A stretch of DNA of 64,000 nt. It comes from Fomitopsis serialis. Taxonomy: Eukaryota; Basidiomycota; Agaricomycetes; Polyporales; Fomitopsidaceae. The notes under the pieces are model-generated. The model ran no database searches and had not been told where the DNA came from. It saw nothing but the letters and a program-made list of their open reading frames with translations. Below, one piece after another: positions 46,881 through 59,700 of this stretch (position 1 is the stretch's first letter; each line of letters opens with the position of its first letter). The stretch is taken from contig NW_025954962.1 of the NCBI RefSeq assembly GCF_022376445.1, forward strand, positions 1,116,001-1,180,000, in the 5' to 3' direction. The translations under genes were made by a program, and so were the position numbers.

Positions 46881-47174
46881 AGACGCGTCAAGCGACGCTG
46901 CGTGTTCGAAAGATTCACCAGAGACGAGGACAGACAGCGCGGAGAGTAAAGGTAGATCGTGAGATACGCAGGGCAACCGGTGAAGGGGCACCGGGGCTTA
47001 CCTATGGAGGGAGAGTGAACGAACAGACTTGCGACGTGCAAAGCAGAAGCCAGGCCACGAGCCAATAGGAGCGCGTCGGCCACAACCGAGGCCACTTCGT
47101 CGCGTCGGGCGCTCACCAAACGAGGTCGCGCACTCCCACTCACCCTTAAAATTCACGGTGGCTCACTACAGACC
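46881..47174. promoter_or_regulatory. Divergent promoter between the long low-complexity gene and RXT2
   Basis: About 295 bases between two divergent start codons. Both promoters should be here. No TATA stands out. Confidence 0.4.
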
Positions 47175-48262
47175 ATGGCTGCCGAAATTGCCCTGCACGA
47201 CATGCAAGCAGCGATTCAAGACAACCCCATGCTGGCCCACAAGCGTAATGCGGCCATGATGGAGGAAGGCAGATACGAGGATCCCAGGCACGTTCCCCTT
47301 CACAAAACCAACGACCTTGAGCAATCTTCATCCGCTTCACAGCATTGCGAGTTTGTCATCTTTTGATAAGAACGCATGGTATTATCCTTCTCATGGCTAC
47401 GAGGATACCGACATACGCTTCGCATCTGCGCGGGGCAACTGGGGGCGCAAGATGGTGCATGACGCCAGATGGATACGTCGAGGCAAGATGGCTCCGTGGG
47501 CAACAGGCGTAGAGGACTGGGAGGTGTGTTCCAAAATGCTTACGGCATAACTGTCTACTAACAGGACGCAAGGAGGAGGAGCGGGCAAGGAAACGGATTA
47601 AACTCTTGTTGCCACCCCGCGAACGCTCGCCCTCACCGTCCATAGTCTTGCCCCACCTGCGTTCACCCTCGCCGCCACTCGCAGCCCCATATCCTACTCC
47701 GGCCGCTCAGCATCTTTCCTATACGTCCTTTGTAATGGACAAGGCCGTGACGAGCTCGTTCCGGTCACGGCTCCTCGATGAACTGGAGAGTGCAACCAAT
47801 AGTCTCATCGAAGGCGAAGCAGCAGTGCGGCGCGCTCTTGGTCAGCTTTGGCAGGCGATGAGCGAAGATCCCGACCAAATGCCTGGCGGCACGCCTGTGA
47901 TCCCCAAACGCGAGGACGAAGGCGACGGCGACGACGAGAAGGAGCGCAGACTGGCGCGAGCACCAGACCTGACGCCTGTGGTTCACAAACTCTTCCTGTC
48001 AGCGACGTCGGGCCGGGTGACACCGTCATACGACGGTGTCACGTACACTCACCCGGATATCCAGCTGGATAGTCTGGAAAAGTCGATGGCGACCTTGCGG
48101 GAGTTGCAGGATGATGGGCGGGAGTACGTGGAGCGCTTGGAAGAGATCAGGGATGGCTTAGGTGATGTGCGGATACAGAGGAACGGGGTGTGGGATGTGG
48201 TTCGCAAGAAAGCCATCGCAGAGCTGCAAGACGCCGCGGCGAACTCCGCTGCCGCGCTATAG
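47175..48262 (+). CDS. RXT2: RXT2, subunit of the Rpd3L histone deacetylase complex
   Basis: In yeast Rxt2 is a subunit of the Rpd3L complex, in the nucleus. The N-terminal exon MAAEIALHDMQAAIQDNPML then HKRNAAMMEEGRYEDPRH starts at ATG 47175. The RXT2_N signature is in the second exon: KNAWYYPSHGYEDTDIRFAS then RGNWGRKMVHDARWIRRGKM and APWATGVEDWE. The third exon begins KEEERARKRIKLLLPPRE, and continues through FRSRLLDELESATNSLIEGE, a charged linker, YTHPDIQLDSLEKSMATLRE and GLGDVRIQRNGVWDVVRKKA. The stop TAG is at 48260-48262. Introns lie near 47290-47350 and 47523-47563. Its catalytic partner RPD3 is encoded 9 kb to the left. Confidence 0.85.
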
Positions 48263-48473
48263 TTCGCGACATTACTTCAACGATCACTTTGAGCGGTGCT
48301 TGTACTCGCAGAAATGGACTTGTTGGGTTAGCTCGTGACAGCAGCTCATCAAAACATTCGACGCGTACGAGATGGTTGTGTCAGAGAGGTATCGAGTGCT
48401 GGTGTGCTGCGAGAATGTCCAAGTGGCAGAATCCGCACTACGTCACCGCACCGGCGCTCAAGCGATCTCAGAG

Positions 48474-49594
48474 ATGGGCGCTAAGGCGATCAAAGACCCT
48501 CTCTTGTCCAGTCATGTCCGCAGTACTGAACTCGAGAGACACATTCTCGCAGTCTTTGAACACTTCAGAGACGAGCTCGACGACTTCCACGACCGAAGAG
48601 AACGACTCATCAAGGTCTGCTCGTTCTACGTCTAGCCGTTCAATTGTTCACCAATATGTCTCGCTATTGCCCTCTCATTCGTCGCGTGCACAGTCTAGCC
48701 GCGATGTCACAAACCTTTCCAAGAAAGTCATCTTCCTCATCCATCGTACACTAACGGAGGGCTTTGGCCAGTCTGATGAGCGAGAAGTGTCCCTGCGTGC
48801 AGCCAGCCGCGCGAAAGACAAGCTAAAGGAAGTCCAAAACCTATTCGCCGGCATGCGCGAGGAAGTCGCAGAGGATCGTTTCTGGAGGCATCAACGGAAT
48901 GTATCTCCTGGGTTGCAAGAATATATTGAGGCCCTGAGTTTTGCGCATTACCTGGAGTGTGGGACATTGATATCGTATGAGGAGGTACAGAGATCTCTCA
49001 GCGATGCGGATGGACGTCCGGTACGTTTCCTTGTCTTTCATGATTCTCGGAACGTAATTCAACTCGTGTCTAGTACTTCCCGTTGCCAATTGACGACTAT
49101 TTGCTGGGATTATCAGATCTAACGGGAGAACTCATGCGCTATGCCATATCGTCCATCTCTCGCCGTGGCGGGCGATTCAAAGCAAATGAAGTGTGCAAGT
49201 TCGTCAGAGGCTGCAGAGCAGGTAAACATGGCGCCCGCGCGATGTCTTCGTAAGTGCGATGCTCAGCGAATTCTCCAGACTTCGATAGCTTCACGCCTTT
49301 TTGCCGAGAACTGCGTAAGAAGCAACAAGTGACGTCTCAGTCGCTGGAAAAGATTGAAGATGGTGAGCCGACTGATCCATCCGCATTGCCTTTCATTGAT
49401 TCTTTTGGACAATCGCGGCAGTTGCCTACGCCATCGCAGTGCGTAGCTCCGAGTACGACCTCCCGCCCGAGCTTCTGGATGACATCGTCGAACGCACTGT
49501 GGCTGAGGCCGGGTTTGGTGGAGATGACCGAGACCGGAGAAGAAGGGGCGGGCGACGAGGAGAAGATGATGGCGAGGATGGAGACTACGATTAG
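48474..49594 (+). CDS. TSNAX: Translin-associated factor X (TRAX)
   Basis: Partner of translin. The heteromer (C3PO) is a ribonuclease involved in RISC activation and tRNA 5'-leader processing. Four exons: MGAKAIKDPLLSSHVRSTEL then FEHFRDELDDFHDRRERLIK; SRDVTNLSKKVIFLIHRTLT then WRHQRNVSPGLQEYIEALSF and HYLECGTLISYEEVQRSLSD; YFPLPIDDYLLGLSDLTGEL then MRYAISSISRRGGRFKANEV; and DFDSFTPFCRELRKKQQVTS then EKIED|VAYAIAVRSSEYDL. The C-terminus is Arg/Gly/Asp-rich (GGRRGEDDGEDGDYD) with stop TAG at 49592-49594. The ATG at 48474 is the best start; an in-frame upstream Met at 48372 gives a less typical extension. Introns at about 48615-48692 and 49020-49071. Confidence 0.88.
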
Positions 49595-50143
49595 GATTCG
49601 CAACCTTGCACGCCCAGTATGTATGTTCTCCAACTACCGTAGGCACTAGCACTCGTTCATTTGCGGCCAGGAGCGATATGAAGTCTGATTGTCTATCAGG
49701 CGCTGCGTGTGCCGCCTCCTGCGTGAGAAGGCCCCTTGCGCCAGGTGAAATGGCGAGGACTCGGCCTGCTCCTTGTCGCTTTGCCTGTACTTCGTCTTTT
49801 CTGCTCCACAAACCTGCAGCCCGCCTCCATGCATGGCTGGTACATGCGGTAGTCGCAGTCACCACCGCTATGTGCTGCATCAAGGGTCGATCAATGTGCC
49901 GCCCAGGAGAGCTGTGCGAAATGCAAATACGACAAGGCCGCGTTCCTTCGTCGCCAATTCAGTGGACGTCAGAGCGCGATAGCCCGGCGGTCTCGCCATC
50001 TCCTCTCCCATTTTCTGACCCAGTGAGCGTCCGCTCAAGGTCCCCCGTGGGATATAACCCGTAGCTTTGCCCGCACACGGCCCCCATCCCGTCCAGTCGC
50101 AGGGCGAGTCGGACACCACTTCAGCCTCCTCCCGCACCCTGAC
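49595..50143. other. Intergenic between TRAX and the next gene
   Basis: About 550 bases in tandem orientation. Overlapping frames on both strands are shadows; nothing recognised. The 3' part is C/T-rich and probably the promoter of the next gene. Confidence 0.4.
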
Positions 50144-52292
50144 ATGCAGCTCACCTTCTCACCCGCTCTCGGCGCTCCGTTCCCTTGGTCGTGCGACCAG
50201 GGAAGCACGATGCCTCTCAAGACGCCCTCTCAAGGCGACATTCGACTCGCTTGCCTCGTACGAGCATGCAAAGTCGTATGGTATGCGGGTGGAAATGTGG
50301 ACAGACCTGCCTTGGAGGGCAGGGCTCCGGGAGAGTGGGGTGCCGTGCCATTTACCTTCCACGAGTCTAGGGATGAGGAGTCTGGGGCGGGGCACAAGGT
50401 GCTTTCCCTCCCCTCTCCCGCCAAGGTTTCCGCCACCAGTCTTGCTGTGTACGCCGAGCTGCCCCTGCGCCTGGGCGGATATCGCAGTGGCCACCGCTTT
50501 TCCTTCACGTACCGGCTGGTGTATGCTTCCGGGGAAGTTCGCTGGCTCGGTGCGTTCGGACAGAACGGTACACTGGTCGTCAGCCACCAGTCCTTGCCGA
50601 AAGCGTTGGGGATTGCACTGAAAGCCGGATGGCAAACCAGGGCGACGATGTCGCGGTCTTCGAGGCCGGACCGGCGAAAGGGCGGGAAGTCGGTAAGCTT
50701 TCGGACAGTCACTCTTGGTCAAGTTGGGTCATCGGGAGGGATGGGTGAGTGAAGGTCCTTTCAACCATGGAAGTACATGTCTGAATAGGCATTGCTTCGG
50801 TTCATTTCAGCTGGCCTATGTTCTCCTCCACTCACGAGGCAGATTCCTGCATTGCTCTTGTTCTCATCTCCCGTCCTCGTGGTGATGCCATTACTTCGAT
50901 TCCGCCTGTTGTCCTCAGCGCGTCATCTGGCGCAACTATCGGCATCGATGTCCACGGTCGTATCACCTATTCCTCAGACAGTGACGATACCCACCTGGCT
51001 CTCCGTGTCATCGACGACACTAGATTTGTCGTGTTGACCGACTGCGACGTCCAAGTACGCCTGTTGGGACGTGATCTCAACCCTGCGTCTGCCAGGATCG
51101 TAGCTTGCCATGCACCAGGTGCTGCAATGCCGCTTTCTGTCTTGGTGCTGCCTTCGAAGGTTGGGCTTGGTAGCCAAGAGATTCCCCTCGACATCAATGC
51201 CTTGGCACCAGTTGCTCCCGACGGCGCTCCTCGGTCCTTCGTGGCGACGACCTCGGACAGGAAAGCCTTTTTGGTACCGTCTGAAGATGAACAGACCACG
51301 GTGCGCGTTGGTGCCTTTGGCGGAGTTGCATTGGTCGCTCCATTCTACGACTTAGCTGCACCGGATAGTGCGGCGGAATGCTGGAAGGTCTCGGTATTGC
51401 AGCCGAGCACGGACGCTACCCTCACGAAGTTCGATGAGGAAGTCAATGCAGTCCCGCAGCGTTTGCTACCCACCCGCCCCCTTCGCCGCCAGCGGTCATG
51501 CGAGTAGCCCAGCGTCCGCCTCCCCTCGCGCTGCCCTCGTTGGCCGAGGTATCGGAGGCACTCACCTCCATGCAGCCATCTGCTGTATCTTCCGCGGTTT
51601 TACCACCTATCGCAGCCACGTCCCCAACCTCGGCCACGAGCATGCGGCCCCCTACCCCGTATCCAGTCACTCACGCGAGCGAAGAAGCATACGGCCTTGC
51701 GGTGATGCGCGTGCATAGTATCTATCCGCTGCGCTCGTACGTCCGCGTGTTGCTGACAATGTTCGCATGGATATGGCGCGTCGTCTTCCAACGATTTGCC
51801 TTCCTCTGGCTAGGCGCCGGGGGCATGCAGGTCTCCGAAAGCGGGATGGAGAGCGACGAGGGCAGTAGCCCTCTCCATAGCCCGGAACCCGAGGCGCAAG
51901 AAGACGAGCAGGCGAACGACGACGGAGAGAGCGCAGGCGAGGATCAGGCGGCAGGCGATGCCACCTCCGCAGGCACACTGACACCTACCGCCATCGACGC
52001 ATCCGTTGCTAGTCCCATCTTGCAGCCGGAACCCAAGGTGCCTCTCGCCAGTCCGAGGACGGTCAGGTCTCTGCCGGCCGTGCAGTACGATGTCCCGCAC
52101 CATGACGGCAAAATCACCCTGCTCGTCCAGGCTCCCGAAGATGTCGCCTCAGTCTCCGAGCGCGTGAGGTTCGTTGTGAACGGCAAGCATGTGTCCGAGC
52201 CCCGAATCGTGGCGAGGCATAACGGCCACCACCTCGTTCACCTCGATGCGCCGATTGGCTGCGCGAGCAAATTGACGGTGGTGATGGTCTAG
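50144..52292 (+). CDS. Uncharacterised protein with a central membrane segment
   Basis: Family not recognised. ATG 50144 gives MQLTFSPALGAPFPWSCDQG. Exon 1 has CKVVWYAGGNVDRPALEGRA and FTYRLVYASGEVRWLGAFGQ, and ends at GGM|G with donor GTGAGT (about 50745). An intron of about 45 bases joins GIASVHFSWPMFSSTHEADS. Exon 2 is beta-rich: LRVIDDTRFVVLTDCDVQVR and SVLVLPSKVGLGSQEIPLDI. The next frame starts near 51512. Its junction is unresolved, and an intron of 119 bases at 51394-51512 would keep the frame. That part contains one hydrophobic segment (SYVRVLLTMFAWIWRVVFQR), an acidic stretch, and a last block KITLLVQAPEDVASVSERVR. The stop TAG is at 52290-52292. Confidence 0.6.
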
Positions 52293-52866
52293 ATTTCTGC
52301 GGACCGCAGTCGCACATCCTATTTATTCCGTTTCTTTCCACGATCTACTCGCTGCAGGAGTCGGGCTACTCTGACCAGCCCTCACATTTCTCGTTTGCCA
52401 TGTTTGTACGAAAAGCCGTCTGCTGTATCACTCGAGAGTGTATCAGTGGTTTGATACTGTATCACGACCTGTGTTCTTTCATAGCTTTGTAGAACCACGA
52501 TTGCAATGTATCTCATGAGCCACCTTCTGCTTTGATGAGGCGATGTCCCCTTGTCATAAGTATCAGGAGTCTTCCAGACGTTTGAAACGTCGCGGTTCGG
52601 CCAGTTCAAACAGATGCGATGTGGTACATCCAAGCAAGCATAGATGTATTCCTATGTGACAGAACTGGACTATGCACAGAGGGAAGAGTGGGGAATATGT
52701 ACATCATGAAGCAATTCTGAATGTCAACGTAGCCGACGGGAAAGGGATATCTGTCCCGGCAGCAGTCGGAACCGGCGGACGTTATGAACCCAACGTAAGA
52801 GAAATGGTATCGTGATACGGGGTGAGCAGCAGAAATGGGTCAGTTCTATATAGTCCTCGATGCGCC
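52293..52866. other. Convergent 3' region between the uncharacterised gene and the Ras-like gene
   Basis: About 570 bases between two stop codons. No gene recognised; should contain both polyadenylation regions. Confidence 0.45.
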
Positions 52867-53768
52867 CTACATGATAATACACTTGATCTTCCCTGAACCC
52901 TTCCCTCCTGAAGGCTTTTGCGGCCGATCGTTGCTCGCTTGTGGTCGGCCCTGCATGCCTTGCTCCTGTTGTTTTGTCTGTCGTAGCAACCGGACAAGCT
53001 CAACGAAGAGTCTCTCGACATTCGTCGGTGTTTTGGCCGACGTTTCGAGGAAGTCACAGCCGAAGCTCCGTGCCAGTGTCGCGCCCTCCTCTCGCGAGAC
53101 CTCTCGCTCGTACTGCTTGTCGCACTTGTTGCCCACGAGCATGAAGACCGGCTTCTGTCGCTTCACCTTCAGCATGGCTTGTCGGAAGACGTCGAGCCGG
53201 TCGAAGGTTGCGCGTGACGCGATCGAGTAAACCAGGATAAATCCCTGGCCTTCCCTGTGTCCCAAAGCCGGTCGGACATAAGGCATACCTGGCACGCGAC
53301 TGCGACATACCTGACCCATTGATCGCGTAGAGTGGCGTACTCCTCTGCTTCTCGTGAGCACACGTCGCCGACTCGCTGGCTAAGCGAATGACACACCTTG
53401 TCCTGCTGTATCAATCACTTCAATGAAGCACATCCGCTTGTCGACGACCAGCTGTCGGCGATATGCATCTTCTATCGTTGGATCATATGTCTGTCATATG
53501 AAGCGTTAGCAAGAGGTAACATCTGGACGTTGGACGTGAAACGACAACGCACCTCTGTGGCAAAGGAAAGCGACCGGAGCAGGGACGTTCAATACGCGCG
53601 TGAATACAAGTGATGAGCAGATACCCACCAACAAAGCAATTCAGTGTAAACTAGCAGCGGAAGTGAGGACGCAGGGCGAGGAAAGTAGACGCGGAGACAT
53701 ACCTGCACAGCCAAAGCGGTCTTGCCTACGCCTCCATCGCCGAGAACGGCTACCCTCCAACTATCCAT
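52867..53768 (-). CDS. Ras-like small GTPase with CAAX end CIIM
   Basis: Membrane-anchored signalling GTPase of the Ras family. ATG 53766-53768 gives [20 protein letters not shown] (G1 P-loop GDGGVGKT). Exon 2 gives FTLNCFVE and then [20 protein letters not shown] (effector region with the G2 Thr). DTAGQ (G3) ends that exon. The next exons give [12 protein letters not shown] and [20 protein letters not shown], then [16 protein letters not shown] (G4 NKCD) and [20 protein letters not shown] (G5 ETSA). The C-terminus is variable and ends KIKCIIM, a CAAX box. The final Met suggests farnesylation (inference). The stop TAG is at 52867-52869. It is not the classical fungal Ras1, whose P-loop is GGGGVGKS; the subfamily is uncertain (Rap/Rsr1-like or Ras2-like). 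Confidence 0.9.
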
Positions 53769-56700
53769 TCTACGAGCGTGGGGTCATTGATAGGGCAGAG
53801 TTAAGGTGGGGAGAGATGTACCTTCACAGAGCAGAAACGAGAGTACAGGGATATGCAAGTCTGATCGCGTCTGAGAGAGCGTCTGATCGGCGGGGAAGAG
53901 GAGGCTGCTTTGAAAATGAGAGAGCAGCCGACGTGAAACGGAAGGCGCGAAGAGCGGGGAGGCGAGAGGGCGATGAAGAGAACAGAGAAAGAGATCTGAA
54001 CGTCGTGAGTTCGTGCGGGGTCGTAAAGAGGCGAGGCTTGCGGGCCTTGGATGGAGGTGGACGTCGACGGTACGGAATAGCCTTGTGTGCGCTCCCAGCG
54101 CCCCTCTGCCTATTTCTACACGCCCCCAAACACAGCCAACTTTTCCGCCCCTTTCCGGCTCGAACCGAGTTGCCCATATATGGCCCTTCCCGCACAATTC
54201 TCCGCGTTTGGTCCCAATCTCTCGCGCCCGCCTCAAGCCCAGCACGCAGCACGCTCGCCGTCCTCCGAGTCGACGCGCCTCCTGCCCTTCTCTCCGTCTC
54301 TCCGGCCGCGCGCACCCCGCAGCCATCCTCCCCGGCCATCGCCGCTATCTCATATCTCTCCCCAGGCACACTGTCCCCGACTCTTCCCCATGTGCCCTCT
54401 TCATCGCCTTTGCTCGTCGCGGATCACTCGAGCGGCCACAGCGTCCGCCACCCGCGATCGCGTCAGCCAGTGCACAAAGGCGAGCGCATGCGGTGCCGGA
54501 GCTATGCATTCCCCTTCCGAGAGAAACAGTAGCCCCACTTCACGCTGTACCGTTCTACCCGTGACTGGCCCGTGCACGGCCTACGCTTGATTTGTGCATG
54601 TACCGTAGCCGACCTGCCAGCAAACGTCTAATCAGCCTACTTTCGCGCCCGACATTCGGTCAGCATCAGTGAAATTCGCACATGTCGTTGGTAAGCTCTG
54701 CGTCAAGTCTGGCCCGACGGCCTGCGCTTTAATCGGTGCACGCTTTCGGCCTGCAGGGAAGGTCTAGTAATAGCCTGTTTTGCTTGCTGTAAGACTCGCC
54801 TCACACATTTCGACAGCAGCATCTGGACCCTGTCGAACAGCCGCTGCGTCAGATATCAATTCAGAGGCAAGAGGGTCGAATGGCTGGGCGACGTCTGCCT
54901 GGCAACTAGCCTCCACTCAAGCGAATCAAACCAGGGCTTGAAGCCATGTCTCAGCCGAATGGGGACTGCCTTCTTCGAGCAAACCCCTTAAAGCCAACTT
55001 TGGTGCGGCATTCATCCAAGGTCGGCGTTAGATTACAGTTGGCCAGATAGACTTCGTAGCTAATTGTGTTGACGAACACACAGTTCATTCAGAGACCGGT
55101 TCTCAGGGCAGTCGCCCCGGTCTGACGGCATACAAGTACCGGCACAGGTCACCGGAGAGCCGCAGCCAATTGCAGGAGCAGCGTGCGCGCACACCAATGA
55201 AGTGTCAGCCAGGACATGTATATACCGTGAGTATGTAGTAGAAATTACCAGGCGACGAAGCTTAAGTCATGGAGCTGAATGCTTAGGGAGGTCCTCGGGC
55301 CTCAGGCGTTCGAGGCTTACTCAGAATCTGCAGCACAAGGATGGTACAGAATACCACCGAACACGACAGAAATGGTCTGAGCAGTAAGCAGACCCATTTG
55401 AGTTCAACTTGCGGGAAATTTGACTGCAAGTTGGTACACAGCAGCGCCTGGCTAGGGGACGTATTACTGCGGTCTCTCGCAATCTCACAGGGGAATCGAG
55501 GCAGTTGACCAATGGCCTTACATGCAACCGGGTGAATGAGCGAAGAACTTCGGACAAAAGCCAAGGTCTACGCCCAAGTTCTAACGCCACGAACACGCGT
55601 GAGCGGTGCTGAATTGGTGGAATTCCAGGTGTGCGGCCAGGCGCAGCACGTACGAGAACAAGGCATGTCGGTGTTTGTAACGCAGAGGCATAGGCAGCCG
55701 AGTCCACGGCTCGCTTTCCTCATAGAAAGCACAACGAACGGTCGGGCAAGGTTCATCGGTGCTGCGTGCGACCTGCAAGTGAACCGTTCAATGAACGGCC
55801 CTGGACGTAATGAAGAAAGCTGGCCGGCGCTCTATCCGGTGAGTATGGGACTCGAGTGAGAGTATTCCGCCGCTCTTGCATCTGAGACGCCACAGGGAGG
55901 GTCACGTTGGACAAGCGGGCAACCGTATTGTGAGGGCCAACACGTTGCAAGGCTGAGGCCTGAGGTGTGCTGAGCGGTGGGCGTACGGTGAGCATCTCTA
56001 CTGAATGTAGCATCGTGCCGGTGGGTGGGATTAGACACTCTGAACTGAATACGGATCTTGGCAGGACTGAGGTGCCCTCGCAGCTACGAGTCGCTGCAAC
56101 ACCTGCGCAGCGCCGGATGCACTGGAATGTCAAGCCATGGTGCACGGATACCTCGAGCGATGCTAGGACAGGTCGAGCTGCGCTGCGTGCGTGACCGCGA
56201 TTGGAGGCTGCGATCGGAGGTAGATAAGATTGCTTTCCGCATGCAGGCCTACGCAGGCCATTCTGCCGCGGGGGCGCTGACCGTGGCTGACGAGCATACC
56301 CCAAGTTAGCAATGTCTAGATCGACTATGTGGGTGACATAATGTCTGAGCCTATTATTGCCGGCATGTTCTCCCTTCTTCCGACACGGCTCTCTAGGTCT
56401 GGGTCACGGTATGGTGAGTCGTCAACTTGAGCGTGGTGAATTCGGTACGAACTTCGTGAATGCAGAGTTCATCTGTGGCGGGAGATTAATAAGCTGACCG
56501 CCTGTTTAATGCAGGCTGGTATGGTCTTCAAGTTATATCCACAATTTGAGAATGCTCCGATGACTCTCTCGGAGTCGACTTCGAAGTCGAAGCGTACGGA
56601 AGTCAAAATGAGCGCGCTCCGTGGCATCTCCGCAATGCGCATACAGGTCACCCTTTCTGTATGTACAGTTGCCCCGGAACTAGAACAGACAAACAGACTG

Positions 56701-59700
56701 AAGACGGCGATTCCCAGGAGATAACCCATATTCATCCCCTCTGACTGACACACTCCCTAGAGGGTGACCATCCACGCGATCCGCCGCATGGCTCGGCGCG
56801 AGAACTCCCGAGGTCTACGGAATCAGCGTCATATCGAACTTACTGTAAGTGCCGAACAAGGGCAACTTTGTGTTCGACGCAATCACTCTCCCAGCCACAT
56901 GAACCCGGTCTACCGCCAAGTCCTCTTGGTAGGCCGTGTTCGGAGTGCGAATGGCTTAGCTGAAGCCGGATTGTCGTTACTCAAGCTCCATACTTAGGTG
57001 TAAGTGTCGATGCGATCCACGAAGGCTCGATATAAACCTCTCGATCATTCGTGCGGTTCAAACAAATCAACCATGCATCACGATGGTGGTGAGATCGATC
57101 ACTTTTGCTGTGAACACTGACAAGACGCTATCGCCATGGCGTAGACAGCCAGTGGACGGATGGCTGCGGTCTGGATCCCGACAAGGAGTGCAACCATGAA
57201 ATGGCCGTGAGTGCCAAGTCCTAAATCTACCTATTTGTCGGCTCATTGCGGAACCCCTTAGGCATATCGTCGCTCTCTTGTATGAACTTACGGTAATCAT
57301 AACATTCATGCCGTGTTTGCGACTTCACCATACACTGAACGGCTTCTCATAGAACAGTTCGGTGCGGACATTGGCTCGACGAATCGATTAGCTGAGTTCC
57401 AGACGCACGAGCGTCAAGGCGCACCCTGGAATACGGGTTGTGAGTCGTCATCGACCTCGTTGGATGCCTACTAAAGCAAAATTGTCTCCACACCCATGAC
57501 TCACGCCGGTATTGTAGTCAGTCTGAATGATGAGCGGGACGCGCAATCCTCTTTCCAGGTTTGTCGGGCGTAGCGCCTCCGATTCACTAATCTTGCCTTT
57601 CGCTTTAGGCACCGAGGCCGCGGACGGTATGCCGCGTTCTATTGCTTGAGCTTCCCCTTTACTTCATCCACTCCTCTGGTGCTAGCGCCTAGGTAACAGT
57701 ATTGACTTTGTCCTGACTCGTCCATCCATGCTTAAGCAGAATGCAGCTGCAAATGGGTGACCACCGTTTCCGGGCTACGCCGCAGTCACCTTTGATATGT
57801 CGGTGAGTATAGTTGTCTAACCACATTACGGGGCGCAACCCTGCAGTCCAATGACCGACTGCTCCACAGTCAGCATACAGTCGGGAAGACAAATCGTACT
57901 GGTCTCTTGACAAAGCACAAGTATCGTGGCCGTCGGGCTTGTCAACTAGTGGGTTACTGTTCACTCTTCCCGAGGACTCCGCAGCTGTCTGCTTCATTCA
58001 AAACTTCTTGCGATCAACGGTTGACGCGGAAGCATATCGCCTCATAGCAGAATAAAAATTTTGCACGCGATGTGTTGTGAACCCCAGCCACCGCTCATAG
58101 TACCGAGAGGTGAGTATTCTGTGACGTTGATCTCGTCCCGAAAATAATGGTCCCTGGTGCGCCGGCGTTAGGTCATCCGCAAGCTTGATAACGTCTCTTC
58201 CACAGGCCGTCCTAGGTGTCAACACTTTCACGGCATGACCATGTCACCGTAGAGTTGGTGCTCGTTGACGATGCAGTGAAGACTGCTCGCAGGGCGTTCA
58301 ACTGGGTCCAGGCTAAGTCTCGGAGAAATTGGACGGTCTCAAAAGCTCTCCGGCTCCCCTGATGCCATTAAGTTATTTCACTGCGTAGATGCTGCCTCCT
58401 GTTTGCGTCAATCTAACAATCACAAATCATAGGGCAATGCAACGTTGCGCGTGCTCGATTTAAGCTGCGTGCGGCATCAATACCACGGAGGTCGGACTCT
58501 TTGGCAGACCAATGAACACTCATAATCGCACATTTCCATGTAGCCGCATCGGTCGACTACGGCAACCCAACCGCCTCTCGCATGCCCTGGTACGATCCTC
58601 AGGATATTCAGCCGTGAGTACACTCTGGGCCAACGCCGATCCTCACAGAGTCTCGCGTGTAAGTGAAACGCTCCTACCAGGCTGATAGAAACCGTTCTGC
58701 ATTTCAATCACAGACCGGATTCCTGGAACTCATAGCTTACGGCAGCCGCACACAATGCCGCATATCCAAGCAGGTTCGCGGGTGATTCTTCTCCGCGTCC
58801 TTCTCACGTCCTTCTGTTCGCGGCCTCTCGTATACGCGGTCCCCACGCTTACGACACATCGACGGTGATTATTTGCATCACGCTGGCTGCCGTAACATAC
58901 AAGATGATTTTTGCTGGACGTCCATTGCGGTATTGGCTTCCATCGCTCTGACCACCCTTGGATTATTTCAGGACTTCACGTATGCCTGAAGTGAAGACGG
59001 TATGTCCTTATGGTTACTAGCGGCAATATTGAGTACGGGGTGTCCACTGTCTTCAGTTCGCAAACTCGGATCAAGCCTCAAAGAATCAAGAATCAAGAAC
59101 CACTGGCCCAGACTGTCCGATGAGTCTGGCGCCAATGCGCCCCTGATTGTCCCGTCTCAAGTTCGTGGTCGCCAAAGTCAACGCAACTGCAAGGCAAGCG
59201 CTGTCTCACTCTCAGTCAAGGCTGATCCGAGACTTAGGCTCCCAACGGTCAACGAATGGTGCAATCTGGACCAGGGTCCACGGTCCGGAAAGAACACTGA
59301 GACGTTACTGGAATGTCGATTCCGCTCCAGGCTTTGAATTTGAGCTTTGAGCTTTGAGTTCTCCGTCGCTCCGTGTACGTAGTGAGTTAATAACTTGTGA
59401 ATGCTTAGCCCCCGCTCTCAGCCTCAAGGAAACACTTCGTATTTGGCTGCCGGGACGACTATCTCGGGCTTCAGGTTATCTCTCTTCGCATCATCCAAAC
59501 CACGCAATTGGGCCTCAATCTGGCGGCTGTAATTCGCTCCGCCTTTTTCCCTGCATGTAGCCAGGTGATTCCCGAGACCACGAGCGGGTGCCAGAGCAGA
59601 TGCGTTTCTGCCCTGGTCATATGCTTTCATGGGCTAATGCATCGCTTTCTAGGAGCTGGAACGGGGCTCACGGCCACCAAAGCTGTTATTGTGTCCACAA

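Noticed and set aside
53784..54590. Long open frames on both strands (about 170-180 codons) next to the Ras-like gene
   Set aside because: They overlap each other on both strands, are dominated by Pro, Ser, Arg and Ala from a pyrimidine-rich tract, and show no motif. Composition explains them.
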